A stretch of 64,000 bases of DNA from DAOUKH01 sp965219875 (lineage in GTDB: Bacteria; Chloroflexota; Dehalococcoidia; SHYB01), in assembly GCA_965219875.1 (NCBI GenBank), contig CBDCOW010000001.1:248001-312000 (forward strand), in the 5' to 3' direction. Below are positions 1 to 8,421 of the stretch, piece by piece; position 1 is the first letter of the stretch; each line of letters starts with the position of its first letter. The notes beneath the pieces were generated by a model that worked only from the letters and a program-made list of their open reading frames with translations, had not been told where the DNA came from and did no database searches. The translations under genes were made by a program, and so were the position numbers.

Positions 1-1
1 C

Positions 2-560
2 CACGAGGGGAGCGACGGGGCCGTCGTCTGGCTCTCCGGCGCGATCGGCGGCTTCGGCGGGCCCGCCGACGGCGTCTACGCCGACCTGGCGAGCAACCTC
101 GCGGGCCGTGGGGTCACTTCCCTGCGCCTCAACTATCGGAGTCCCGGGGGATCTCCGCGAGTGCGCCCTCGATGCCCTTGCCGGTGTTTCAATGCTGAAG
201 GGGCTCGGCGCGCGGCGGGTCGCTCTCGTGGGGCACTCCTTTGGCGGCGCGGTCGTGATCGTGGCGGGCGCGCTCAGCCCGCTGGTCGTCGCAGTCGCGG
301 CGCTGAGCAGTCAGACCTACGGGTCGACAGGGGCCGCGAAGCTCGCTCCCCGGCCGCTGCTCCTCATCCACGGCGAGGACGACGCGCGCCTTCCAGTGGC
401 CTGCTCCCAACAAATCTACGACTGGGCCCTAGAGCCTAAGCAACTCATCCTCTACCCCGGCGCGGGCCATTCTCTCCGCGAATGCGGCACTGAGCTTCGG
501 GAGGCTTTGGCGAACTGGCTGCTGCGTCATGTCGGGCCCTCCTTGGCCACCTCTCCTTGA
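2..560 (+). CDS. alpha/beta hydrolase (dienelactone hydrolase-like), 5' partial and frameshifted
   Basis: The window opens inside this gene. From base 2 one frame reads a hydrolase N-terminal half (a GGFGG oxyanion-type stretch, then LRLNYRSPGG). At a run of five G (146-150) the homology moves to the next frame, continuing DLRECALDALAG, the nucleophile elbow GHSFGG (Ser nucleophile), an IHGEDDARLP strand carrying the acid, and GAGHSL with the catalytic His near the C-terminus. Removing one G would restore a single frame. This is either a homopolymer sequencing error or a recent mutation. The catalytic triad is otherwise intact. The substrate cannot be told from the sequence. The gene ends 119 bases before hisS on the same strand. 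Confidence 0.72.
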   Translation, partial: TRGATGPSSGSPARSAASAGPPTASTPTWRATSRAVGSLPCASTIGVPGDLRECALDALAGVSMLKGLGARRVALVGHSFGGAVVIVAGALSPLVVAVAALSSQTYGSTGAAKLAPRPLLLIHGEDDARLPVACSQQIYDWALEPKQLILYPGAGHSLRECGTELREALANWLLRHVGPSLATSP

Positions 561-644
561 ACAAACTCGCATGACCCAGGAGTTTTCGCGGTGGAAGGGC
601 GGGAGAGAAACCAACCCCCGGCAGGGAAGGGCCCAGATTCGGAA

Positions 645-653
645 TGGTATCCT
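645..653 (+). promoter_or_regulatory. possible extended -10 element for hisS
   Basis: TGGTATCCT resembles the TGn-TATAAT pattern seen before other genes in the window, and lies 27 bases before the hisS GTG start. There is no convincing -35. Weak by itself. Confidence 0.3.
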
Positions 654-679
654 TGTTCTAACCTGTACGAGGTCCTGAC

Positions 680-1933
680 GTGTACCGAGCCCCCCGCGGC
701 GCCAAAGACATCCTCCCCGACGAGCAGCCTTGGTGGGAGCACGTCGACCGCACCGCCGCCGACCTGCTCGCGCTGTACGGCTTCCGGCGCATCGACACGC
801 CCATCTTCGAGGAGGCGGACCTCTTCGTCCGCTCCGTCGGCGAGGCGACCGATGTGGCGGAGAAGGAGACGTACACCTTCGAGGACCGCGGGGGCGACCT
901 GCTCTCGCTGCGCCCCGAAGGCACCGCCGGCGTGGCCCGCGCCTACGTCGAACACGGGATGCACGTGCTGCCGCAGCCGGTCCGGCTCTATTCGACGCGT
1001 CTCCCCATGTTCCGGTACGACCGTCCCCAGGCGGGCCGGCAGCGCCAGTTCCACCAGCTCAACGTCGAGCTGCTGGGGTCGGCCGACCCCGAGGCGGACG
1101 TGGAGATTGTCGAGATCGCGTGGCGCTTCTTCGCCAACCTAGGGCTGCGCGGCCTCACGCTCTTCGTCAACAGCATGGGCGACGCCGCCTCGCGCCCCCG
1201 CTACATCGAAGCGCTGCGCGACTACTATGGGCCGCTCCTACCTCGGATGGGCGCGGACGCTCAGCGGCGCTTCGAGGCGAATCCGTTACGGCTCCTCGAC
1301 GGCAAGGACGAGGTCTCGGTAGGGCTCGCCGCGGAGGCCCCGCGCTCGACGGACTTCCTCGAAGGGGACGCCGCGGCCCACTGGAGCTCGGTGCTCGACG
1401 GCTTGGAGGCACTGCGAATCCCCTACTCCATCGATCACACGCTGGTACGCGGCCTCGACTACTACACGCACACCGTTTTCGAGATCGCGCCGCCAGAGGA
1501 GGGGCAGCAGAGCACGCTGGGCGGCGGCGGGCGCTACGACGGCCTCATTGAACAGATCGGCGGAAAGCCGACGGCGGGCGTCGGCGTCGCCTCGGGCATC
1601 GAGCGCATCATCATCAACCTCAAGCGTCAGGGCGTCGAACCGCCTGGCGCGCCGCGGGTCACCGCTCTCGTGGCGTTCCTCGGCAACGAGGCCCGGCGCG
1701 CCGCGCTCGAGCTGACCTCCAGCCTCCGCGCCGCCGCCGTCTCGGCGGTCATGGCTCCCGGCGGCAAGAGTCTGAAGGCACAGCTTCGCTACGCCGGCTC
1801 AATCGGCGCGGAGCACGCGCTCATCCTCGGCGGGGACGAGGTCCGCGACGGGACAGTGACGGTTAAGCGCCTGGCCGACGGCGAGCAGCACACCCTTCCC
1901 ACCGCCGAAGCCATCGCCCGCCTCGGTGGGTAG
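680..1933 (+). CDS. hisS: histidyl-tRNA synthetase
   Basis: 417 aa, the usual bacterial HisRS length. This class II synthetase charges tRNA-His with histidine in the cytoplasm. The N-terminus YRAPRGAKDILP is the family signature. Motif 2 is seen in MFRYDRPQAGRQRQFHQ, the histidine-binding HisA loop as LVRGLDYYTHTVFEI, and motif 3 as GVGVASGIERI. The C-terminal roughly 90 residues form the anticodon-binding domain. The GTG start is chosen because GAGGTCC precedes it and the signature follows immediately. It stands alone on its strand; the next genes point the other way. Confidence 0.97.
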   Translation: MYRAPRGAKDILPDEQPWWEHVDRTAADLLALYGFRRIDTPIFEEADLFVRSVGEATDVAEKETYTFEDRGGDLLSLRPEGTAGVARAYVEHGMHVLPQPVRLYSTRLPMFRYDRPQAGRQRQFHQLNVELLGSADPEADVEIVEIAWRFFANLGLRGLTLFVNSMGDAASRPRYIEALRDYYGPLLPRMGADAQRRFEANPLRLLDGKDEVSVGLAAEAPRSTDFLEGDAAAHWSSVLDGLEALRIPYSIDHTLVRGLDYYTHTVFEIAPPEEGQQSTLGGGGRYDGLIEQIGGKPTAGVGVASGIERIIINLKRQGVEPPGAPRVTALVAFLGNEARRAALELTSSLRAAAVSAVMAPGGKSLKAQLRYAGSIGAEHALILGGDEVRDGTVTVKRLADGEQHTLPTAEAIARLGG

Positions 1934-1965
1934 CGGAGAGAGGGCGGAGCAAGGAGAGCGTTCCT

Positions 1966-2256
1966 TTATGCCCCTCCGGCGGCGGTGGGCAGGGCACGCA
2001 CAACCGATCCAACGCGTTGTTCGGCGGCGGCGAGATCGAATTGCGTCTGAAGGTTCAGCCAGAATTGCGGTTCGACGCCGAACCAGTGCCCGAACCTCAG
2101 GGCGGTGTCGCCGGTCACTGAACGCTTGCCGACGATGATCTGACCAACACGGTTCGGCGGCACGCCGATCTGACGCGCGAACGTCGTTGGGGCCACGCCC
2201 AGCTCCGCAAGTTCATCCTTGAGAATCTCCCCTGGATGTACGACTCGCTTCAACAT
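1966..2256 (-). CDS. higA: HigA-type antitoxin (XRE-family HTH)
   Basis: 96 aa. The opening VHPGEILKDELAELG is the hallmark of the HigA/VapI antidote family. A helix-turn-helix follows (TTFARQIGVPPNRVGQIIVGKRSVT, roughly residues 23-47), then the family's conserved W-FGVEP-FWLNLQ segment. It should neutralise the HigB-like toxin encoded 20 bases upstream and repress their shared promoter. The toxin-first order is typical of higBA. The gene lies between hisS and prfA and is probably an acquired module. Confidence 0.9.
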   Translation of the reverse strand: MLKRVVHPGEILKDELAELGVAPTTFARQIGVPPNRVGQIIVGKRSVTGDTALRFGHWFGVEPQFWLNLQTQFDLAAAEQRVGSVVRALPTAAGGA

Positions 2257-2276
2257 GCCTCAAGCCCTCTTCGCTT

Positions 2277-2558
2277 CTAGTGATAGTCCGTAATCTCGAC
2301 GTTGGTTGGACCCGGAGCATCGGACCAGGTGAAGCAGAGACGCCATTGCCGATTGATGCGGATGGAGTATTGCCCTTCTCTCGCACCTCTGAGCGCTTCT
2401 AGTCGATTGCTCGGCAACGCACTCAGCGTAGCCAGAGACGGCGCCGCATTCAGGATCGAGAGCCGTTTCGCCGCCTGTCCTTCAAATCCCTGGACCGCCG
2501 CAACGAATGCCCCACCGGCGAACTGCTCGGTCCGCTTGTCCCGGTATCCGAGAATCAT
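2277..2558 (-). CDS. higB: HigB/RelE-family toxin (ribosome-dependent mRNA interferase)
   Basis: 93 aa, the usual length for the plasmid-maintenance killer family. Family features seen are the N-terminal GYRDKRTEQF, a central LNAAPSL.DL-like helix, and the C-terminal SIRINRQWRLCFTW with basic residues expected to contact RNA, ending in VEITDYH. HigB toxins cut mRNA in the ribosomal A site. It is the first gene of the toxin-antitoxin pair, divergent from prfA. No truncation is visible, so the pair is probably functional. Confidence 0.9.
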   Translation of the reverse strand: MILGYRDKRTEQFAGGAFVAAVQGFEGQAAKRLSILNAAPSLATLSALPSNRLEALRGAREGQYSIRINRQWRLCFTWSDAPGPTNVEITDYH

Positions 2559-2644
2559 CGCTGCCGTCCAGTCTAAGGTCGTTGACGGTGGACGTCAAAC
2601 GTCATTCTCCGTAGCGGAGCGGGGCCGTGCGGTACGGAGGCGCT

Positions 2645-2653
2645 TGCTATAAT
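2645..2653 (+). promoter_or_regulatory. extended -10 promoter of prfA
   Basis: TGC followed by a perfect TATAAT, 50 bases before the prfA start. No recognisable -35, as expected of an extended -10 promoter. Confidence 0.6.
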
Positions 2654-2703
2654 CGAGACACCGTCGGCGTCTTCCTTGCCGAACAGGGCGCGGGCGCCAA
2701 ATC

Positions 2704-3785
<1,082 letters not shown>

Positions 3786-3789
<4 letters not shown>

Positions 3790-4694
3790 CGCTCGGCGCC
3801 GTCCTCGCCGGCGCGCGCGAGCGGCTCCGAGCGGCAGGCGCCGAAGAGGCGCCCCTCGAAGCCGAGGTGCTCGTTATGGCGGCGGCCGGTATCTCCCGCG
3901 CACGGCTCTACGCCTCGCTGGGCGAACCGCCGCCCTCCGGCTTCCACGAACGGTTGGACTCGATGTTGGTGCGGCGCCTCGACCGCGAGCCGCTGGCCTA
4001 CATCCTGGGCCGCCGCGAGTTCTACGGCCTCGACTTCGAGGTCACGCCCGCCGTCCTCGTCCCGCGTCAGGAGACCGAGGCGCTCGTGGACCTCGTCATC
4101 AACCTGGCCCAAGAGCATTTCGGCGGCGAGGCGGTGATCGTCGACGTGGGAACAGGCAGCGGCGCGGTCGCGGTGAGCGCGGCGCTGGCGCTGCCCAAGT
4201 CGCGGGTCATCGCCACCGACATATCGCCCGCGGCCCTCGCGGTCGCCGCTTCGAACGCGGCTCGGCTCGGCGCCGGAGGCATCGAGTTCCGGCGCGGCGA
4301 CCTGCTCGACGCCGCGCCGCCGACACCCGAGAAGGCGCGCGCCGACATCGTCGCGGCCAACCTCCCCTACGTGACCGACGAGGAGATGGAGCGCCTTGCT
4401 CCTGAGCTTCGGCGGGAGCCCCGGCTGGCGCTGTCCGGCGGGGCCGACGGGCTCGACCTCGCGCGCCGCCTCCTAGCGCAGATTGGGCGGATGGCCGCCC
4501 CGCCACGTTTCGCCGCCCTCGAACTCGGCGACGGGCAGACCGACCGCCTCCTGCGGGAGACGCGCGACGACCTCCCCGCCCTCACCCGCGCGAAGGCCTA
4601 CGCCGACCTCTCCGGCGCCGAGCGGGGGGCGCTCCTCGAGTTCACCCCCGCGCCCGCATCCGCGGGACTCGCCCCCGCCGGGCTTGGGGTGTAG
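3786..4694 (+). CDS. prmC: release factor glutamine N5-methyltransferase
   Basis: 302 aa. Methylates the GGQ glutamine of release factors using S-adenosylmethionine. The N-terminal helical domain (about 1-75) is followed by a Rossmann methyltransferase fold with VDVGTGSGAVAV as SAM motif I. The catalytic tetrapeptide appears as NLPY near residues 191-194, where most PrmC proteins have NPPY; the substitution is noteworthy but the residues expected to hold the amide (N and PY) are kept. The GTG start overlaps the prfA stop. It forms an operon prfA-prmC-rsmI, with rsmI starting 3 bases later. Confidence 0.94.
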
Positions 4695-4697
4695 GGC

Positions 4698-5546
4698 GTG
4701 GGCGTCCTCTTCCTGATCGGAACGCCGATCGGGAACCTCGAAGACATCTCGCTGCGCGCCATCCGCGTACTGAGCGAAGTCGATCTCATCGCGGCGGAGG
4801 ACACGCGGCGAGCCAAGATTCTGCTGGGCCGGTATGACATCAAGACGCCGGTGATCAGCTACCACGAGCAAGGGGGGCGGGGGCGGACGGCGTCGCTGCT
4901 GGAGCGCCTGCGCGGGGCGGACGTGGCCCTGATCACCGAGGCCGGTATGCCTTCGATCAGCGACCCCGGCTATGGCATCGTGGCGGCGGCGATCGAGGCG
5001 GGGCTACCCGTGGACGTGCTGCCCGGCGCCAGCGCCGTCAGCGCCGCCCTCGCGGTCTCGGGGCTGCCGTCGCACCAGTTCACCTTCGTCGGGTTCCCAC
5101 CGCGCAAGGCCGGCGAGCGGAAGCGCTTCCTCCAGAGCCTGAGCGGTGAGCCACGGACCTTGGTGCTCTTCGAGGCGCCGCACAGGCTGCGGGCCACGCT
5201 GCGGGAGGCCGTCGGCGTCTTCGGCCCCCGCCGCATCGCCGTCTGCCGCGAGCTCACCAAGCTCCACCAAGAGGTCTTTCGCGGGACCATCGATGAGGCG
5301 GCGGCGCATTTCGCCGAGCCCCGCGGCGAGTTCACCCTCGTCATCGAAGGTGCGGAGGAAGGCGAGGGCGCCGGTGACGACGCCGTCGAGGCGGCGCGGC
5401 GACTGCTGACGTCGTTAGCCGGGGCGGGCGTCACGGGCAAGGACGCCGTGGCCCAGGCCGTCGAAGCATTCGGCGTACCGCGCCGGGCCGCTTACCGGCT
5501 TTGGGTCGAGGCGAAGGACGCCGCCGCGAAGGCGGATAGCGGCTAG
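4698..5546 (+). CDS. rsmI: 16S rRNA (cytidine-1402-2'-O)-methyltransferase
   Basis: 282 aa tetrapyrrole-methylase-fold enzyme that 2'-O-methylates C1402 in the decoding centre of 16S rRNA. The family start LFLIGTPIGNLEDIS and the following AAEDTRRAKILL are clear, as are the SAM-pocket segment ITEAGMPSISDPG and the GFPPRK motif. The GTG start follows prmC by 3 bases, so it is the third gene of a translation-quality operon. Its TAG stop overlaps the TAG of the convergent NYN gene by two bases. Confidence 0.95.
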   Translation: MGVLFLIGTPIGNLEDISLRAIRVLSEVDLIAAEDTRRAKILLGRYDIKTPVISYHEQGGRGRTASLLERLRGADVALITEAGMPSISDPGYGIVAAAIEAGLPVDVLPGASAVSAALAVSGLPSHQFTFVGFPPRKAGERKRFLQSLSGEPRTLVLFEAPHRLRATLREAVGVFGPRRIAVCRELTKLHQEVFRGTIDEAAAHFAEPRGEFTLVIEGAEEGEGAGDDAVEAARRLLTSLAGAGVTGKDAVAQAVEAFGVPRRAAYRLWVEAKDAAAKADSG

Positions 5547-6145
5547 CCCAACGGCAGGCGCTTGCGCCGCCGGCCACCGCGGGCCGAGGGCCGTTTCGAA
5601 CCCGCCCACAGGCCCTTGAAGTAGTCGGTATCGAGGAAGTGGCGGTCGTCGACGGCGTTCGCCAGGTCCATCGCCAGATTGCTCGGGAAACCGGCGACCT
5701 CGACGTGCTTGCCGAGGCTCTTCACCGTCGAGACCGCGTAGATGAAGTCGGCGTCGCCGGAAACAAGGATCGCCACGTCGTACATGTCCTCCCAGGCAAA
5801 GCGAAGGAGGTCCGTCGCCAGCATGATGTCGACGCCCTTCTCGACGAGTTGGTCGCCACGCATCTTCTGTGTGCCGAGGCGCAGATCCATCCTCGGCACG
5901 GCGTAGAGGCTCGCCAGGAACTTTTGCTGCTCCTTGTGCTGCTCCGGCCTGCGCTCCACGTCCTGCACGATGTTGTAGTAGTACGTCCGGAAGAGGGGCC
6001 GTCCCCCGGCCAGCTTGTGGACAAACAACTCGAAGTCGAGATCGGCACGCCCGCAGTTCTCCTCCAAGCTGTGGTACAGATTACTTCCGTCGATGAACAC
6101 GACGACCCTGGGGGCGTCCGGCGCTGAGCCGTTCTGATTATTCAT
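5543..6145 (-). CDS. NYN-domain (LabA/PIN-like) RNase
   Basis: 200 aa. The NYN fold is a Mg-dependent PIN-like nuclease. Acidic residues are seen in FIDGSNL, in VDIMLATDLL and in SGDADF, in the family order. The Arg/Lys-rich tail (GRRRKR) may bind nucleic acid. The start at 6145 is chosen over an in-frame start at 6460: AAGAGG stands properly before it, the NYN domain begins about 12 residues later, and a TATCAT -10-like element lies at 6167-6172. The target is unknown. The stop overlaps the rsmI stop tail to tail, so the two messages would be complementary at their 3' ends. Confidence 0.87.
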   Translation of the reverse strand: MNNQNGSAPDAPRVVVFIDGSNLYHSLEENCGRADLDFELFVHKLAGGRPLFRTYYYNIVQDVERRPEQHKEQQKFLASLYAVPRMDLRLGTQKMRGDQLVEKGVDIMLATDLLRFAWEDMYDVAILVSGDADFIYAVSTVKSLGKHVEVAGFPSNLAMDLANAVDDRHFLDTDYFKGLWAGSKRPSARGGRRRKRLPLG

Positions 6146-6284
6146 GAAGCACCTCTTCTCATTTTCATGATACCGCCTTACGCCGACTCCCGCCCGCGAG
6201 CGGCGCTTCCTTGACGGCCCTCGCGCCCCAGAATAGTATGAACTCAGAGACGAGTCCCGGCGCGCGCCGCCGAGGAGGCACGGT

Positions 6285-6500
6285 ATGTTTCGGAGTTTTG
6301 GATGGCCGGAGATTCTCCTCATCCTCGGCGTGCTCGTGCTTGTCTTCGGGGCCGCCCGCCTGCCCCAGATGGGCCTCTCGCTGGGGAAGGGGCTGCGCGA
6401 GTTCAAGCGGGGCATCACCAGCGGCGATGGCGAGCAGACCAAGATCGCCGGTGACGCCAAGTCGAGCGAGCCGTCCGAACGGCCCCCGGCGCAACACTAG
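6285..6500 (+). CDS. tatA: twin-arginine translocase subunit TatA/E
   Basis: 71 aa. Pore-forming subunit of the Tat folded-protein exporter. Residues 8-21 form the short transmembrane helix (PEILLILGVLVLVFG). The FG hinge and the amphipathic helix LPQMGLSLGKGLREFKRG follow, then a charged tail. An AGGAGGC Shine-Dalgarno lies just upstream. It is monocistronic and faces tatB-tatC, which lie on the other strand across a terminator. Confidence 0.93.
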   Translation: MFRSFGWPEILLILGVLVLVFGAARLPQMGLSLGKGLREFKRGITSGDGEQTKIAGDAKSSEPSERPPAQH

Positions 6501-6525
6501 CCCCTTCACTCACGGCTTCCGACGT

Positions 6526-6552
6526 AAGGCGGTCTTCCATGGCCGCCTTTTT
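6526..6552 (+). terminator. Rho-independent terminator after tatA
   Basis: AAGGCGG and its complement CCGCCTT flank an 11-base loop, followed by a run of T. It lies 26 bases after the tatA stop. Confidence 0.75.
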
Positions 6553-6563
6553 CATGCCCCGCC

Positions 6564-7334
6564 CTAGCCGTCGACCTCGGCGGCCGCGGCCCGGCGGCGC
6601 CTCCCGCGGACGGCGAGCCTAGAGAACAGGATCCCCACCTCGTAGAGGACGACGAACGGCGCCGCCACCATCAACTGGTTCACCGGATCGAACGTCGGGG
6701 TGATCAGGGCGCCGAGGATGACCGCGATCACCAGCCAGATGCGGCGCTGCCGCGCGTAGAATTCCGGCGTCACGATCCCGAACCGGGCCAGGAAGTACAT
6801 GAGGAACGGGGTCTCGAAGGCCACGCCCATCCAAAAGAGCAGGGCGAGCACGGTGTTGATATAGCTTTCGAGCGTGATCAGGGGCGCCGCGACGTCGTCG
6901 CCGAAGGTGAGGAGGAAGTCGATGATCGGCGGTATCAGGATGAAGTAGGCGAAGGCGAGTCCGCCGGCGAAGGCTAGGGCCACGCCGGGGAGCATGACAA
7001 TAAAGTGACGCCGCTCCGCCCGCGTCATGCCGGGCGCGAGGAAGCGGGCCGCTTGGTAGACGACGACGGGAAGCGCGGCGATGGCGCCCCCCAAGAGCGC
7101 GACCTTCATCGTGGGGCCGATGGCGCCGGTGAGCGTGGTGTAGACCAGCTCGATTGGCCGCCCGTCGCGTTCGCCCGGGCGGAGCAGGATGTCGAAGATG
7201 AAGTCCCGGTAGATGAATGAGACGATGACGCCCGCGACCACCGCGGCCATCGTGATGATAAGCCGGGTCCGCAACTCGGCGAGGTGGCCGGTGATCGGCA
7301 ACTCGCCGCCGCTGGACTGAGACGGGCCGGCCAC
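6564..7334 (-). CDS. tatC: Sec-independent protein translocase TatC
   Basis: 256 aa, usual length, six hydrophobic membrane segments. TatC recognises the twin-arginine signal peptide together with TatB. The N-terminal signature HLAELRTRLI is present, as is the ARFGIVTPEFYARQRR loop typical of TatC. The GTG start lies 9 bases after the tatB stop, so tatB-tatC is one transcript. The C-terminus ends in an Arg-rich cytoplasmic tail. Confidence 0.95.
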   Translation of the reverse strand: MAGPSQSSGGELPITGHLAELRTRLIITMAAVVAGVIVSFIYRDFIFDILLRPGERDGRPIELVYTTLTGAIGPTMKVALLGGAIAALPVVVYQAARFLAPGMTRAERRHFIVMLPGVALAFAGGLAFAYFILIPPIIDFLLTFGDDVAAPLITLESYINTVLALLFWMGVAFETPFLMYFLARFGIVTPEFYARQRRIWLVIAVILGALITPTFDPVNQLMVAAPFVVLYEVGILFSRLAVRGRRRRAAAAEVDG

Positions 7335-7343
7335 GAGCGGCGC

Positions 7344-7637
7344 TTACCTCTCGATGCCGGACGCGGGTGAGCCGGGGCCGGCGCCTGGGGTGTCGTCGCT
7401 CTCCACACGCTCCACGTTCTTCGTGGGCGGCGGCGAGGAATCCGGGGCCCCCGGCGGCGCGTTCAGGTCCGCGTCGAAGGTGAACATTTGGCGCGCCTCG
7501 GCCACTTGCCGCCGCGCTTGGTGGAGCATCACGCCCAGTTTCTGGGCCGTTTGAGGCAAGCGCTTGGGGCCCAGCGCCACGAGCGCGACCATCAGGATGA
7601 CGGCGATCTCCATCGCCCCGATGCCGAAGAAGTTCAC
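7344..7637 (-). CDS. tatB: Tat translocase subunit TatB/TatA-like
   Basis: 97 aa from a GTG start. The N-terminal helix MEIAVILMVALVALGPKRLP has the Gly-Pro hinge of the TatA/B family. An amphipathic helix and a Pro/acidic tail follow. An ATG at 7679 is in frame, but it lies upstream of the TGC-TATTCT element at 7670-7678, so the GTG preceded by GGGAGGGA is preferred. Being cotranscribed with tatC and longer than the separate tatA, it probably serves as TatB. Confidence 0.87.
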   Translation of the reverse strand: MNFFGIGAMEIAVILMVALVALGPKRLPQTAQKLGVMLHQARRQVAEARQMFTFDADLNAPPGAPDSSPPPTKNVERVESDDTPGAGPGSPASGIER

Positions 7638-7669
7638 GCGCGCCGTCCCTCCCTGCGATTCCGCCAACG

Positions 7670-7678
7670 AGAATAGCA
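7670..7678 (-). promoter_or_regulatory. extended -10 promoter of tatBC
   Basis: Minus-strand TGC-TATTCT, about 33 bases before the tatB GTG; it decides the choice of start. Confidence 0.45.
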
Positions 7679-7759
7679 TACGGCGCGGCAGCGAAATCGA
7701 GGAACGGGGCCCTGGAGGGCCCCGTTCGAGGTGCTCGCGCCGCTGGTGGGAAGGCGTGG

Positions 7760-8188
7760 TTAGAGTCCCAGGCGCCTCCAGAAGGGCCGATGGCCCCCGG
7801 ATTCAGCGTCTTGGGAAGCGGCCGACGCGATGGAGGGCGTGGCGGCGAGCTCGCGCATCGCGCCCGCGCCGTTCTTGGGGTGCGGCTCACCGTCGGACCA
7901 AGCCGCGTCCCACTGCTCCATCGCGTTGATCACCCCCGCCAGGCCGCGCCCCTTCTCCGTCAACGTGTACTCGACACGAACCGGAACTTCGGGGAACAGC
8001 CGCCGCTTCACGATCCCGCGCCCCTCCAGCTCCTTAAGCCGCTGAGAGAGCACCTTATCGTTGATCCTGCCCAGATCGCCGAGAATCTCGCGGAAGCGCC
8101 GCGGCCCCTCGATCAGATCCTGCACGATCAACGCTGACCAGCGCTTCCCCAGCAGGTCAAAGGATGTTTGCTCAACTTGGGTGGCCAT
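7760..8188 (-). CDS. HxlR/MarR-type winged-helix transcriptional regulator
   Basis: 142 aa. The HxlR winged helix covers about residues 8-95: LGKRWSALIVQDLIEGPRRFREI, the recognition helix ING-like INDKVLSQRLKELEGRGIV, and the wing VRVEYTLTEKG. The Cys that many HxlR regulators carry near the start (for redox or electrophile sensing) is absent, so sensing would be by another route. The C-terminal 45 residues are low-complexity and not conserved in the family. It is a single gene with its own promoter. Its target is unknown, but the inverted repeat over its own -35 suggests autoregulation. Confidence 0.88.
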   Translation of the reverse strand: MATQVEQTSFDLLGKRWSALIVQDLIEGPRRFREILGDLGRINDKVLSQRLKELEGRGIVKRRLFPEVPVRVEYTLTEKGRGLAGVINAMEQWDAAWSDGEPHPKNGAGAMRELAATPSIASAASQDAESGGHRPFWRRLGL

Positions 8189-8241
8189 AGCCCCCTCCTT
8201 TGGATGCCGCGCCTTCCAGAGCGCCGCCTTTGGTCAAGGCA

Positions 8242-8270
8242 ATGTTACTAGGCTTTTGCCCAAATGGCAA
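8242..8270 (-). promoter_or_regulatory. sigma-70-type promoter with operator-like inverted repeat, for the HxlR gene
   Basis: On the minus strand TTGCCA (8265-8270) and TAACAT (8242-8247) are separated by exactly 17 bases. The inverted repeat TTGCC-CAAAT-GGCAA (8256-8270) covers the -35, a natural site for repression by the gene's own product. The region 8189-8421 contains nothing else recognisable. Confidence 0.6.
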
Positions 8271-8421
8271 GTATTAACCGCAAGATACTGCATTCTTTAC
8301 AATATCTGACCCATCATCTTGTGTATTCAGCCCAACCCCCTTCCAGAGGGAGCGACGGGACGTCGCCTACTCGATGGGCAGCAGGCAGCGTAAAAGGAAA
8401 GCGGCGCGGACGTAGGCCGTC

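Noticed and set aside
6146..6460. N-terminal extension of the NYN protein
   Set aside because: Low-quality Arg/Ser-rich sequence upstream of the promoter and Shine-Dalgarno that fit the ATG at 6145.
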